A DNA stretch of 64,000 bases from Athripsodes cinereus (taxonomy: Eukaryota > Arthropoda > Insecta > Trichoptera > Leptoceridae). This document shows, in pieces, positions 11,640 through 23,925 of this stretch. A model generated the notes under the pieces. The model made no database searches. It worked only from the letters and a program-made list of their open reading frames with translations, and had not been told where the DNA came from. Location: assembly GCA_947579605.1 (NCBI GenBank), contig OX388319.1:17001447-17065446 (forward strand). Direction: 5' to 3'. Position numbers and translations under genes: made by a program. Numbering within the stretch: the stretch's first letter is position 1; every line of letters begins with the position of its first letter.

Positions 11640-14355
11640 TTATCCTACATTTTATACAGTTTGAATTGTGTTTATTTAGTACTCAAAATTTATTTTCCTA
11701 TAAATTTTTATACTTCTGCAAATAAACTAAATACTCCTGCAATGTAAATGTTTGTTACCAAAAAAGGTTTAGTATTAATACACTTGAAAAAAACATGTAA
11801 GTTGTTTTTATATCGGTTACTATCAATATTAATGATATTCGGATGTAGTAGATTTATTTTTTTCTTTCACAGGAAAAAATACGTTAAAATATTCTTGTTT
11901 ACATACCGTAAATATTCAGCTCATTCGCCTTCCTACATAATCTGAGAAAATAAACAAATACATGCGTACTTAAAATAAACTACATGAAAACCCACACGTA
12001 AATTTATTGCGTATCAACAAAAATATACATTTAATGTAATTTAAAGTAGAAACTAGAGTACTGTAGTCTGTGACTTTGTAATTATAGTTCTTTTTGTGTT
12101 AGATGATTTTTTTGTACTTCATTTCACTACGTACAATCAGGCAGAGGTCTATTGGCTCATGTTTTTGCTCAATGGTACGTATCTCGGCCCGTCAGCACTC
12201 AGAGTTCCTTGGCGCAATATGAGTTAAGTACCTACATCTTTTTTACGACATTCCTGACGATCTGATATCATAGTCTCAGGAACGGTACATTGATAGAGGA
12301 ATGCCCAGGCCGTCTCAAACCTTGTGAACTACTAAATATTTAACTTTTCAAAGCCCTACCATACATTTTGCTTTCAATCAACACTAACCCAATATTTTGA
12401 CATATTCTATATTATGTGATCAACCCGTCCAATTTAAGATTGTTCATTGTCTCTCGCCTTTCCATAGTTTCTATTTCTCTTCTCATTATGCAACTGTTTA
12501 TACTCTTCAAGTATTTGTTTGCTCAACTTTTGATCAACAGACATACCGAACAAGAAAAAAGAATTTTAGTTTAACCTTTTATGACAAAGAACAAATAATA
12601 TCTAAATATAGATAGTAATTATCTCATTTTCTATTCTTGTTTGAATATATTAAGGTATCACCACTTTTTCGGTTATCATCTAATTTTCACAGCGCTGAAA
12701 TTATCAAAAGGAAGTCTACAGTATTAAATTTAATTAAAATTATTTAATATTCCATAAAAAGATGAAGATTAATTTTTCAGAAGGTTCATAATACTAATAT
12801 TATACAAATCTACCCATTATGAATATATAAGGGTAGATTGGGTTAAAGCGAGACATCTTTTGTGTCCATCTGAAAAATTTCTAAAACATGTGATTTATTA
12901 AGGTTCTTTTACCGCAAAAAAAATAATTTAATTCAACAAAAGTAAGTTTTCTCGCTCTTCAATATTAAAATAACAAAAGTGTGTGTTTCAGGGCCTGTTT
13001 TTTAAACTTAAAGGCTTCTTTAAAGTCTTCAGTTTAATCAGGAGACTTTTGAGAAAGACTTTGCTTGCAGATTACACGAATGGGACTCTTCAACAATTTT
13101 AAATGAACGACAATACTGTTGAATTCACAAAAATGAACTCTTGAGACCTCTGTGCTATTTATCTCACTCGTGTTTTGCTAGATCTCTAGTACTGGAAGTA
13201 TCAAAGAGTCTTTCTAGAAGGCTGGTTAGCTGAGTCAACGATCATTCTGTTTTGTGTGTGAGTTGAATCTGCCTTTTTAAAGGACAGCTCTCTACTTGAG
13301 TGATATTCTTTACCATAGTTTTATTAATTCCTAGTTGAACACTATTTGTAATTATTTAGGAGGGGCTACTGCTTTCTCCTAGATGCGTTCTTATTTGTAA
13401 AAAAAGCAATAACTCTATGTAGGGTATAAGATCTAGTCCAAATAAAGTAAAAATAATAATAATGATGATATGGCCGTTGGAAAGTAAAAATTAAACCCCG
13501 GTCAGACGTATGAATAATGTAACTTGAAAAGGTTTAATTTACCATAAAAATAAAATTTCATTTCGAATGAAAAATATTTTACTTCTTTTGTATCCTTCTG
13601 GTAGCCAGAATGGAGTTTTTTCCCCTTAAAAGATTTAATGTTTTGCTTGTATTTATTTGAATTTTTGGCATAATTTCTTTAAAATCAGAAAACAGTTTAA
13701 TAAAATAGCTAGAAGATAACTTAACATCTTGGAGATGCAAGTAGTGATTGATGCAGAGAAGGAAAGATGGGGAATAGTTCAAATACCAATGAGATAGGGG
13801 GAAATAGTTAAAATAAATATTATATGAGGCGTGCACGAGAAATCGTAAAGATAATGTATAATTGAATGTAACAAGTTCGATCTTTTATGGCCAATCTTGG
13901 AAAATAACTGAATGTAAAAATTAATAATTTTAATATAAAGCATAAACACCAAACTTTTTTTTAAATACATTTTTATTTAATTATCGAAAATACAATTGTT
14001 TCGTTTCTATATTCTTTATAATACTAAATTTATAAAGAATACAAAACTTAATTAAATACAACCTACAATTAGGGAGTGGAGAGGCTCTCATAATGTGAAG
14101 ACGAGGACTGAATATTATTAAAAATTAGTGAGACATGTATATATTTACGTACATATATTAGTGTTGATAAGAGGACACGATGGCGATGGGATAACACGTG
14201 TATTGTATGCCTTATTTTATTAGCAAAATGCTTCAATTGACCAACTACAATCATAGATCCATCCATAGCCTTTACTGCAAATTCGTGACCATTGAATTAG
14301 CTGCATATTATAAAGAACATACAAATCATTATTTCTATTCATCATAATCATCCTT
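11640..14355. other. No gene recognised
   Basis: Several short frames (11748-11945, 12397-12615, 13579-13970 on -) are AT-driven, with no motif. 12120-12330 and 13000-13400 have more balanced composition and may be old repeat, but I could not place them. Confidence 0.5.
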
Positions 14356-14359
14356 TCTG

Positions 14360-14590
14360 TTGATCCCTCAATTCTAAGAATCGTGCCCATCATGCCTCGT
14401 TCTGTAGACCATCTGTCTCCACATTGAGCAATCTTTCGCCATGTGCAAGGCCCCGTGTAGTAATCTGAATGGCCTCCTTATTTGGTCGCTCTATCTTGCT
14501 TATACTAGGCCCCTTCCACGCCTCCCTTCTACAGCCTCAGTTATAATTACTCTTTCCAGATTCTCAGGCTTCCTTCTCGTAATGAAATTA
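14360..14590 (-). pseudogene. LINE reverse transcriptase C-terminal fragment
   Basis: The - strand reads EAVEGRRGRG, then a stop, then ARYSDQI and later MAKDCSMWRQMVYRTRHDGH before stops. The G-R-R-G-R-G stretch followed by a Y.DQI block and a W about 30 residues later is the usual C-terminal end of insect non-LTR reverse transcriptases, after the polymerase domain. It is 5'-truncated and broken by stops. The clade cannot be assigned. Confidence 0.65.
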
Positions 14591-14594
14591 AAAA

Positions 14595-15960
14595 AATCGC
14601 AAATCTCTCTATTAAATAATACAAATATCTATATATTTGGGTAATATTTAGAAATACTTTACACCTATCTGGCATTTTATAAGTAAACTAGGCTCTTTGA
14701 AACTAGTCTTAAAAAGATATCTCAATTGGCCTATTAAGGACATAATATAATTTATTATTTTCACATAATACGGCTATTATATAGACATAGGTGCCTATCT
14801 ATGTACATAATTAAATAAAAATAGGATGTACTAAAATATACATGTAAGTACGACACGTATAATATTTTTATTTTTATCTAACTCAAAGAAGTTTTTAGCA
14901 ATTTGTCAAGTCGAATTTGAAACACAAAACCAAAATTAGTCTAACCATTGAGACACGAAAGAAAGATAATCTTACACACATCTAAGACTATAGAGGACAC
15001 GACGCAGCCCACATGGGTTAAGATTCATCAACACCGAGCCATACGAAAAGTAAGTAAAGTAGGTAAGTAGTCTAACCATTAGGTACAAAGTATTTTGAAC
15101 TAGAATAAATAGCAAAATACTTGGTTATTTATTCATATGAAGGAAGAAAAATATTCATCAATAAATTAATTTAGATTTATCGAAGATCTTTTTGGTCAAT
15201 CCATTTAATTCATATTTACGTTCTTTCTTGGTATTAGCAGCGGTAGGTCAAATGGCAATAGAAACAACGGGCGCCGGCGCCGCATTCCTTGAAAAGCAGG
15301 CAAAAACAACGGATAGCCAATTATATTTTTGATAATATTGATGATTTACCCTTGCATACTTTCTCCATACTCATGCAATGTCACAAAGACGCACATCTAT
15401 AGAATAGTAATCATGCAAATTAAAATTTTAAATTTATAGTGGCACTATTTATAAAAAAAGCCTATGATTATTAAAACTAAAATGCATTGAACATCAACAT
15501 TTTCCACTTCTTCTCATCGAATTTTGTATCAAGTCGTAATATCTAACCTGAATTCAATTGAAATTTATACAAGGTTTCGACACGCCTAAGGTCAGAAATC
15601 TCGTGCGATGACAACTGTTAATGGCATAGGCTCTTCCTTTCACAACATTACAGTGACAATTTATCGCAATATCAAAACCGGGAATAGTACACGGATATAA
15701 CCCCCAACAGACCTTTATGGGTATAACCGTTAAAACAAGGCTGTAAATCAACTTTTATTGTTTAGAAGTGTTGTACTAGTCACACCAGCTGAACCATAAA
15801 GCCACACACATAATGATTTATGAGTCGTTCAAATAAAATGTATATTCTCCTCTAAGAGACTTAGCCCTCTTTTCACACAATGAGATGCGAATCAAAAATG
15901 CCATGGAGTTGTTTCTCTGCAAAGAATATAATTATTTTCTGTAAGCATCTGCAATAAATG
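14595..15960. other. No gene recognised; one short shared repeat
   Basis: 14990-15065 contains GACGCAGCCCACATGGGT, also found at 39727-39760 with flanking similarity, so it is a dispersed repeat of unknown class. The rest shows nothing. Confidence 0.5.
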
Positions 15961-15962
15961 TT

Positions 15963-16067
15963 GCAATAAAGTTTGCCACCTAACCTAAATACTTTTTTTT
16001 GTTTGTTACGCAGGAGACGACTTAATGGCCACCCAATTTCAATAGACTCCGCGATGGTTTACCATAG
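15963..16067 (+). repeat. Family A fragment, diverged
   Basis: GTTTGCCACCTAACC..GGAGACGACTTAATGGCCACCC..GACTCCGCGATGGT: 3' half with a deletion around the TGCAGCTGG region. Confidence 0.5.
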
Positions 16068-16875
16068 GGTTATTAGGTAGGTAGACAAATTTTGGAAATG
16101 GCGGCATTAAAATATATGAAGAAATGAAAAAAAAATATAAAATATTTAAGCAATATGTTTATTTCGAGCAGGTAGAGCTGGTTGACAATTGGTGGAACAG
16201 AATCCACGATATCTCAAATAAAAATTAGAGATTTTACCATTAGATTTCTGACCACCTCAAATTTGTTTACATGCATATACTGCGGAAGTAAAATGCATTA
16301 TTTTTATATCTTGATATTTGGATCGCACTGTCCGAATCTTAAAACTTTTATGGCCGACTAATCTGATACGATGAAAATTTTATTATGTAGAAAGAGGCTA
16401 AAGAGACTTAGTAAACACAATACGTAGAAAAGGAATACTGAATAACATATCTATTCTTTCTACGTTTCCTGGTAATTTATGTGAACATATTGAATTTATT
16501 ACATCCCTTAGAAATTATTATTAGCTACCTATTGTTTATTGTATGTGTGTATTATTATAATTATATATTTATTATTCTTGAAATGGGTTAAAGTAACAAG
16601 ATATAATGTTTTTCTTATTTGTGTTCACAGTACACGAAATAATTTTCGATCGATTTCCTGAAACAGTCATTGTCTAGTATAAGTAGACCTATTTTCTATA
16701 GAAATCTATTTAAGTTCAAATAATTCTACAAACCGGATGACCACACTCTTGTTGTCTTCATTGCGAATGTTGAAGACAACTCACGCATTCTAACATCTGA
16801 TGATACATTGGATTACATAATTAGAGGTAGGTAATCATGCACCTTTAATATCACGACCACTCAGCCCGGAAGAAG

Positions 16876-17650
16876 AAATCATTTCTACTGCATTTATTTA
16901 TTAATCCATTAAATTTAAAAATATTTTGAGAACATAGTATTTCAAAATTAAATCATTTCTGCTGCATTTATTTATTTTATTTATTTATCAACCCATTAAA
17001 TTAAAAAAAAATTTGAGAACATAGTATTTCAAAATTAAATCATTTCTACTGCATTTATTTATTTTATTTATTTATTAACCCATTAAATTTAACAATATTT
17101 TGAGAACATAGTATTTCAAAATTAAATCATTTCTACTGCATTTATTTATTTATTAACCCATTAAATTTAAAAATATTCTGAGAACATAGTATTTCAAAAT
17201 TAAATCATTTCTACTGCATTTCTTTATTTTATTTACTTATTAACCCATTGAATTTAAGAATATTTTGAGAATACAGTATTTCAAAATTAAATCATTTCTA
17301 CTGCATTTATTTATTTTATTTATTTATTAACCGATTAAATTTAAAAATATTTTGAGAACATAGTATTTCAAAATTAAATCATTTCTACTGCATTTATTTA
17401 TTTATTAACCCATTAAATTTAAAAATATTCTGAGAACAAAGTATTTCAAAATTAAATCATTTCTACTGCATTTATTTATTTTATTTATTTATTAACCGAT
17501 TAAATTTAAAAATATTTTGAGAACATAGTATTTCAAAATTAAATCATTTCTACTGCATTTATTTACTTATCAACCCATTAAATTAAAAATATTTTGAGAA
17601 TATAGTATTTCAAATTTAAATCATTTCTACTGCATTTATTTATTTTATAT
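16876..17650 (+). repeat. Tandem array, 74-87 bp units
   Basis: AAATCATTTCT(A/G)CTGCATTT recurs at 16876, 16950, 17037, 17124, 17202, 17289, 17376, 17454, 17541 and 17618. Spacing is 74-87 bp and mostly 87 or 77-78. The spacing differs mainly through the number of TTTATTTTATT words. Each unit also contains AACCCATTAAATTTAA and GAGAACATAGTATTTC. A minisatellite probably grown from a LINE-type TTTATTT tail. Confidence 0.95.
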
Positions 17651-17654
17651 ATTC

Positions 17655-19250
17655 TCTGGTTATTTACCTTACTGTATTTAATTTAAATACTACTTATTTT
17701 TTTCTATAAAGTATCATGTTGAGTATTTCTGACGTTGATAATCACTTAGAAAAACGCCCTCTGACATGCGAAGCGCGAAACATAATAAAAATTATCTAGA
17801 TTAGCTACATAAAAAGCAACTGGTGATTTCTGCAGAAAGTTGAAAGGATTGGAATCAAAGATTAACACTTCACAGATATCAATGTGTAAAAATTACCCCT
17901 CAATTTAGAAAATACTATTGTATGAAAAACTATAGCATAATATGTGCAGTATTTAAAATGCTGTTTTCACAGTAGAACACATGCAAAGAAGTTTATATGA
18001 GAATATGGTTGGATTAGATAGAGGATTATAAGTACAACGTAGTTGGTATATGCTGCAAAGTGTTAGTATTATTAATATTACACTAGTCGAAGCATTTGCA
18101 GTCTTAGTAATAGGATATGTGAATAACATGGCTAATAATATTAAAAGAATACTAGTGATAGTTTCCTATATTAAATGGAAAAAAATGTTGAAAATAATAG
18201 GTAGTATTTTTGGCAGTTCTATCATGTATTGATGAAAGACATTGATAGAAGTCTTATTGTTTATTGCAAATGTTTTTTTTATATGCAAATACTAATTTTG
18301 GATGGCATTTTTCAAAATAATATCATATTCTTTATTTTGCTGATATAGGAATATTTAACATATTAAAATGGAAATACCTACTGTGTATTAAAAATTTAAT
18401 TAGTATGCAAAAAAATACATCTTCAATTTTCATACAAATCTGACGACTTGGTATTATATTGACAAACTGTATTTTCATCGATAAATAAGAAAGCATAAAA
18501 TTTCAAGCTTAAAATCTAGACAATGAGACCTCGTATAGAGTGCATTATTTTTCCATTGTCTTGCTAAGCTACTGTTTTCATTGAGTACCTATGTACATGC
18601 AAACATATGTGCGTACGAACGAAATAAAATATCTATATGTCTTTGAATGTACGTTCATACAAGTCCGAAATACTAGGTATGTATCAAGGATGATAGGACA
18701 AACATTGCATAGTATAGTTAGTCTTAAACCAAAGTTTATTAGATATTCACTATTTTGTCGTAGTAGAAGTTGGCAAATAGTCGTATCTTCAACACGCTGT
18801 AGTACAACTTCTATCCATGGAATATTATTTGTACTCGTGTGACCATCAATACTACGGTGTGAAAACAACTTGTAAAGCACTTGTTAATTTGAGAATTCAA
18901 ACCAAAGAGCAGGGATTTTTAGTTATATATCTCATATGAAGTTACCCACAATGATATTCGCAGTTCGCAAATTGTGAATAACCTCATAATAGAATTATAA
19001 TTAAAAAAAAAACAGCATACCGCGAGTATGCTATAAGATAGCAACTCTACCATATTACTTTTGCTTTGATTCAAACCGAACCAAATTTATTCATCAGTTA
19101 ACATTCTAAACAGAGTTATAATAGATTCTCTCATTCTTTCATTTGGTTAACTAAATTAATTCCTTCCATAGTCCAATACGACGAATTGCTTGCAGATCTC
19201 CTTGACAGATATATTCTAATGTCACTTGGATTGCTTAGAAACAATTTAAG
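17655..19250. other. No gene recognised
   Basis: Complementary frames at 18578-18880 (-) and 18591-18842 (+) have no motif. The sequence is AT-rich and appears single-copy. Confidence 0.5.
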
Positions 19251-19254
19251 TCTA

Positions 19255-19425
19255 TATTTTTTTTATATCTGGGTTTTGTTATAAACCCAAATACAATCTT
19301 ATACACCTTTCGCAGTAAGCTAAAAGCTTGTGTCGTGAAAGGAGAGTTTGCCGGCACCTGGGATCGAACCAAGGTCCCCTTGTTCACGAGGCCGAGACTC
19401 TACCTCCAGACTACCGATAAACTTA
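19255..19425 (-). repeat. tRNA-derived SINE, copy 2
   Basis: On the - strand: GTAGTCTGGAGGTAGAGTC (A-box region), CTCGGCCTCGTGAACAAGG, then the intact B-box-like GGTTCGATCCC and GGTGCCGGCAAACTC. A body with CCCAGATAT and an A-rich end near 19255 follow. It is better preserved than copy 1 at 670. I read it as a SINE rather than a tRNA gene because the same head is followed by the same body in both copies. Confidence 0.65.
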
Positions 19426-19554
19426 AAGCATATTTTAGCATTAATTCCACAGACTTGAATTTAAAATATAATTGTTATAATTAATTTATTGATGTTCAAG
19501 TAGCCGAATTCTATTATTGGATTAATAAAACCGAGTGTTTTTTCATAGATTTTC

Positions 19555-19590
19555 AATATCGAGAGAGACGTCTTCAAACTTCTTAGATCA
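19555..19590 (+). repeat. Family B MITE fragment
   Basis: TCGAGAGAGACGTCTT matches the arm of the 936 and 7535 copies; no partner arm is seen nearby. Confidence 0.4.
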
Positions 19591-20069
19591 TTTGCAATCA
19601 GTTTATAAACTTAATATTTACTTTTGCATAAATTTTGACATAAAATTGTTTTTCCAGACAAATTTCTTTTGTAGTGAATATATATATTATTTTAGTTATT
19701 TATTTCTTTAACTCTGTTCTCTGAAAATAAAATCTTCCATCACTTTTTCCACCACAAACATTTCAAGATGAAATGATTTTCACAACAATAATAAAAATAA
19801 TATTATTATTCCCATTTATCTAAATGCGATTACGATTACGTTCGACGCAAAATAAAATAAATAAAAAAGCACACACTTGGTTTCGCGAGCATTATTGTTA
19901 TTTACTTCCATTCTTCTTCAAGAACCTGGTGTTGACTTTTTGAAATCCTTCCTATCAGGTTTGTTCAATACTTCTTCAAGATAATAATATTATTTAGGTA
20001 CCCATTTTCAAAAACTACGTACACCAAAGGGCGTACCTAGATTTTTTTCTACTAAGAGGCAACTGATTA

Positions 20070-20200
20070 TTTTAACAAGAACTCTCCTTATCACGAGACT
20101 CGTCTCTATAAGGAGGATTATTGTATTTAAGTTTTTAAAAAATAGTTTATGTATTGTTATATCTGAATTGTTTGTTGTGTTCAATAAAATTATCAAATAT
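20070..20200 (+). repeat. Retroposon 3' end with hairpin, copy 1
   Basis: It holds a CTCCTTAT..GAGAC..GTCTC..ATAAGGAG hairpin, then ATTTAAGTTTTT and a tail ending ..TTCAATAAAATTA. The same hairpin, body and AATAAA end recur at 56285-56415. This looks like the structured 3' end of a LINE or SINE. Confidence 0.55.
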
Positions 20201-20247
20201 CTCTCAAGTGGGCTGGATTAGTCCTCACTGTTCTATATGTAAGTACA

Positions 20248-20328
20248 AAAAGACATGCAGAATGGGTGGCATACCTCATCGCTTAAGTGAAAACATTAAA
20301 AATGTCCTATACTTAGTGTTTTACGAAT
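20248..20328 (-). repeat. Family A fragment
   Basis: AGACATGCAGAATGGGTGGC followed by ATACCTCATCGCTTAAGT and AAATGTCC: the central 80 bp. Confidence 0.6.
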
Positions 20329-20329
20329 A

Positions 20330-21360
20330 CCTATATTAAAAAAGACATTTGCGCAAGAGAAATTATGTTTTAATTAATTTTATTCAGTAGGTAGGTATAT
20401 GAAAGATATTAAAAAGGTGAAAAAACATCGGAAGTTAAGTAAAATAAAAAGCCATCAAATTGGTTCTCGTAACTTGGGTCCATTTTTTTTGTTTCTTGAT
20501 AAAAGGAATAAAATTAATTTCAAAAAAACAATCATCCTAGAGAGGGGACAGTTACATGCTTTGAAGCTATTTTTTATCTTCTAGGAGGGGGCATCTGCCC
20601 ATCGTGTGTATCTGAAAACATTCTCAATACCGTCTATGTCTACATCTCTTCCCCTCGTAAAGCAATTCATGTCGCTTATACTCCATTTATTCGAATTTAT
20701 TTTCGACTCCTGCAAAACGTTCTCTACTACTCGTAAGTATCTCGTATTTTTTTCTCAGCATTCAAAATACAAAATTATTATAATGGTATGTAGAAATAAT
20801 GATATATTTTAATGTCAGAGCGAAAGTACACATGTCGAAAGACATCATTTTTCAGTATGACCAAACAAAGTTTTTTTTCTACGAAATTACATTTATTTAC
20901 TTCTTCATATTTATAAATACGATATACCTACTGTCCGCAATGATTGTAGGTCTTTGCTTAAAACAATTGTTCTCACAACTTTCCAATACAAATGATATTA
21001 AGGTCGATAGTGTTTTTGATTTTGCTTTAACTAAATATTCTTTTTTTATTTAAGATATTGTATTTAAGATTGTTAAATAATATTGTATAAACGTTGATTA
21101 TAATATATATAATTCCATAAGTAACTTAAGGCAAAATTAGACATGGTGCACTTTTGCTTCGGCACACATAATATATAGATGCATAAGTACCGACTCCTTC
21201 TGTAGTTGAACAAAGCGACAAGTCGTGGAAAAGACAAGTTTTTACTTTCAACTTTCGATGTACTTTATTCTTTTATGAATTTAAAATTGATAGAACATAT
21301 TGTAAAATGGTTTTTTTATCTATATAAGAAACTAGTTTTTTTTTTATCTAGGTATATAAT
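20330..21360. other. No gene recognised
   Basis: Frames at 20399-20584, 20606-20812, 20799-21053 and 21206-21430 are each under 85 codons and without motifs; the last runs into a family A copy. Confidence 0.5.
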
Positions 21361-21363
21361 TAT

Positions 21364-21478
21364 CTATCTCATCACGACATCTGCTGCGGTGGATCAACCG
21401 CATATAATAGACAAACAAGTTGTCCTCTAAGTGTCGATTAAAAAGATATTTATAAAAGGTGGCAAATCTCATAACTCA
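21364..21478 (-). repeat. Family A fragment, diverged
   Basis: CATCACGACATCTGCTGCGG..TAATAGACAAACAAGTTGTCCTCT..AAGGTGGCAAATCTCAT: the 3' half, facing the + strand copy at 21556. Confidence 0.6.
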
Positions 21479-21555
21479 CAAAATTCCTTATTAAAATCAG
21501 TGCATCTTTAAGTTTGTTATCATGTATGAGAATGGTGAAAGGAAGTTAATGTTTT

Positions 21556-21920
21556 TATCCCGTGGAGCTACCGGCAAAGAATTGGTCTCCCACTATTCCC
21601 TGTAAATTTACCTACGAGTGTCCTGTAAAAGGCAAGTGTTTGAAAAAATAAATAAATTTTACATCCGAAATTCAGCGATGATATTTGTCACCCATCCTGA
21701 ATATTTTAATTTCACTTATTTTAGAGACATTAACTATGTAACAATTTCTAGACATTTTTAAATAAAAAATTTAAATAATATTTTATTTAAAAATGTCTGA
21801 ATATTTTAATTTTATACTGGCACGGAGAGGACAGCTTACATGTTTTTTTTTTGCAGCTGGTCTGCTGGCTACCCCAATTGTGGGATGTAGCGTGATGGTG
21901 TGTAGTAGTGGTAGTAGTAA
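21556..21920 (+). repeat. Family A dispersed repeat with a 100-bp insertion
   Basis: Full set of landmarks from TCCCGTGGAGCTACCGG to GCGTGATGGTGTGTAGTAG. At about 21708-21815 it is interrupted by AT-rich sequence that ends by repeating GAATATTTTAATTT and contains a hairpin (ACATTTTTAAATAAAA..TTTTATTTAAAAATGT). That suggests a small insertion with a duplicated target. Confidence 0.8.
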
Positions 21921-22729
21921 TTAATGTTTTTATTAATTTAAGTTTTTCTTTTTAAATTTCACCATACCTCCACCAGCTGTCTCTGGTCTGTCGTAAGCTG
22001 ACACAGTTTAAAAGATAGCTAAAAAATCTGGCATTTTTGTAGAAGCCATAAAAAAATACGAAATGCTTTTATAGCCGAATGTTTTTGATTTTCACTTCAA
22101 TCATAAAATAATATTATAGTTTTGAAATAATACTACATAACACTATAACACATCCATTACATTATCGCTTTTTGCCTCTAGGGAAGATTTTACACCCATT
22201 TTCATCCTATATCTATATAGAAACATAAAGCAATAATGTAATCGTTATATAATAACTGCGTGTGTTCTACATTTTGTCACTAGAGGTAAAGAAATAAATC
22301 ATTTGAAGACGAAATGTTTTCATCCAATTTACTTTGATTTATGCGTTCTCTATTCTTTGAAAGGAATATAATAAAATATTTATACGGAAAAATATATATC
22401 TGTACGGAATTATTTTTTTCTTTTGGAAATTGTGTTTTTATGTACTGTTGTTAATGCAAGCTTTATACCTGTCATTTGTCGGTGAAAAATTAAACTAACT
22501 TGAGTCACAAAAATGTGAGTTTTTTTCTTACGTACATTTATAGACATACATAAAGATATTCACGCCATTTCCCTCGTGCAGTAGGCAAAATATCTTATAA
22601 AAAAAAATCACCTAAAACGATTTTTTACATTTTCAATCCAGCGATGAGATATGTCGTGTATGTAGTGTAGTGTTGTGTTATGTACATGCTTATATTCATA
22701 TATATGTGTAAGTGAAAAAGGTTATTCTT

Positions 22730-22900
22730 CACTTTACCCTGGCCAGGGTAAATATATTATTTATTTTTAAATGTCAAATGTATTACTTATGTTTACATTT
22801 TGTTTTGTTTGCTTGATGTCTGTAAATGGTTTTTATCTCTGATGCCATCAATCCAGATTGCTGTTTTGAGGTTTATTGTACAATAAATAAATAAATATGT
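22730..22900 (+). repeat. LINE 3' UTR and tail
   Basis: CCCTGGCCAGGGTAAATA and following unique sequence end in GTACAATAAATAAATAAATA. The tail type is as in other LINE ends in the window. Confidence 0.5.
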
Positions 22901-23184
22901 CACGCTTCCTCAATACCTTAATTTTTATTGACAACTTTTTTATTTATATTTGATTGTTTTATATTATTATTACGAGTATGTTGATTGTTATGTGCTAAAA
23001 TTGCTTCAACCACTTTATACTTCCATCACTGACATACAATTCAATATGCTCAACACATTCCGTCTTGTAAGATCTAATTTAGATGATATTGCCATTTAAT
23101 GCTTAAATTCCTCTCAGTCAAATATGTATACTTTTACAAAGTTGTCTGTAGATTGTATTTTCTTCTGAAAGTGTCTTTTCAGAT

Positions 23185-23262
23185 CCCATCGACGTTAACG
23201 GTCAGTCTGGCATAGGCTTCTCTGTCCTGCGCTGTTTGGGACAACTCCTCCGAGATTTTATA
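23185..23262 (+). repeat. Short dispersed repeat
   Basis: GACGTTAACGGTCAGTCTGG..CATAGGCTTCTCTGTCC resembles 35955-36005 (GACGTTGGCGATCAC..GGCATAAGCTTGCACTGTCC). The class is unknown. Confidence 0.35.
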
Positions 23263-23277
23263 AAGATTGTAGATTGT

Positions 23278-23532
23278 ATCGATCCCGTGGAGCACCCGGT
23301 AAAGAATTGGTCTCCCACTCATCTCCATAAGTTTTCGAGTGTCCTGTAAAAGGCAGGTGTTCGATAAAATAAGACACTTTACATCTTAAATTTAGCGATG
23401 AGGTTTGCCACCCATCCTGAATGTCTTGATTTTATATTGGCACGGAGAAGACAGCTTGCATGTGTTATATGCAGTTGGTCTGCTGGCTACCCCACTTGTG
23501 GGATATGCCGTGATGGTATAGCAGTATAGCAG
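23278..23532 (+). repeat. Family A dispersed repeat (best-preserved copy)
   Basis: All landmarks are present in order, from TCCCGTGGAGCACCCGG at the 5' end to TGTGGGATATGCCGTGATGG and the TATAGCAGTATAGCAG tail. It serves as the reference copy for length, about 255 bp. An inverted partner lies 200 bp downstream (23729-23925). Confidence 0.9.
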
Positions 23533-23728
23533 ATTGTATAAAGATGTATATTGTTTTCTTTTCATTCCATCACACTTTTCACAAATGCACATTGTAGAGA
23601 GATGTAGTATAAAAGATTCTAAGAGGCCCTTCAGGCCTCCCCAATGGCCCGCCCGTAAGGACAATTTTGGTTTGAATGTGCTTATAAATAGGAGTAAACG
23701 ACTCCTGAGATATCCGGGTGTGAGGTGG

Positions 23729-23925
23729 ATCTTTCTTCTTCCCACAAATGGGGTAGTCTGCAGACAATCAACGTGTAACAAACATGGAAGGCATCCTATC
23801 TGTACCAATATTTTTTTTAAAAACATGCATTCAGGGTAGGTGGCATACCTCATCGCTGAACTGAAGATGTTAAATAAATGTCTTAGACGTGAAGATTCAC
23901 AAATACCTGCCTTCTAAAGGACGAG
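23729..23925 (-). repeat. Family A dispersed repeat, inverted partner
   Basis: TTCCCACAAATGGGGTAGTCTGCAGAC, ATTCAGGGTAGGTGGCATACC and ACCTGCCTTCTAAAGGAC. Together with the copy at 23278 it frames 200 bp of single-copy sequence. The 153-codon - strand frame over 23392-23853 reads through both copies and is not a gene. Confidence 0.75.

Noticed and set aside
11326..11664. 112-codon + strand open frame
   Set aside because: Lies across both arms of the near-perfect palindrome; openness in one arm is mirrored in the other; no domain.
16876..17650. CRISPR-like array
   Set aside because: Units are contiguous tandem repeats without unique spacers, in a eukaryotic genome.
19340..19425. tRNA gene on the - strand
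   Set aside because: Both boxes are recognisable, but the same head joined to the same body occurs at 670, which indicates a SINE.
23392..23853. 153-codon - strand open frame
   Set aside because: It reads through two opposite family A copies and the spacer between them; overlapping + strand frame of 101 codons; no domain.
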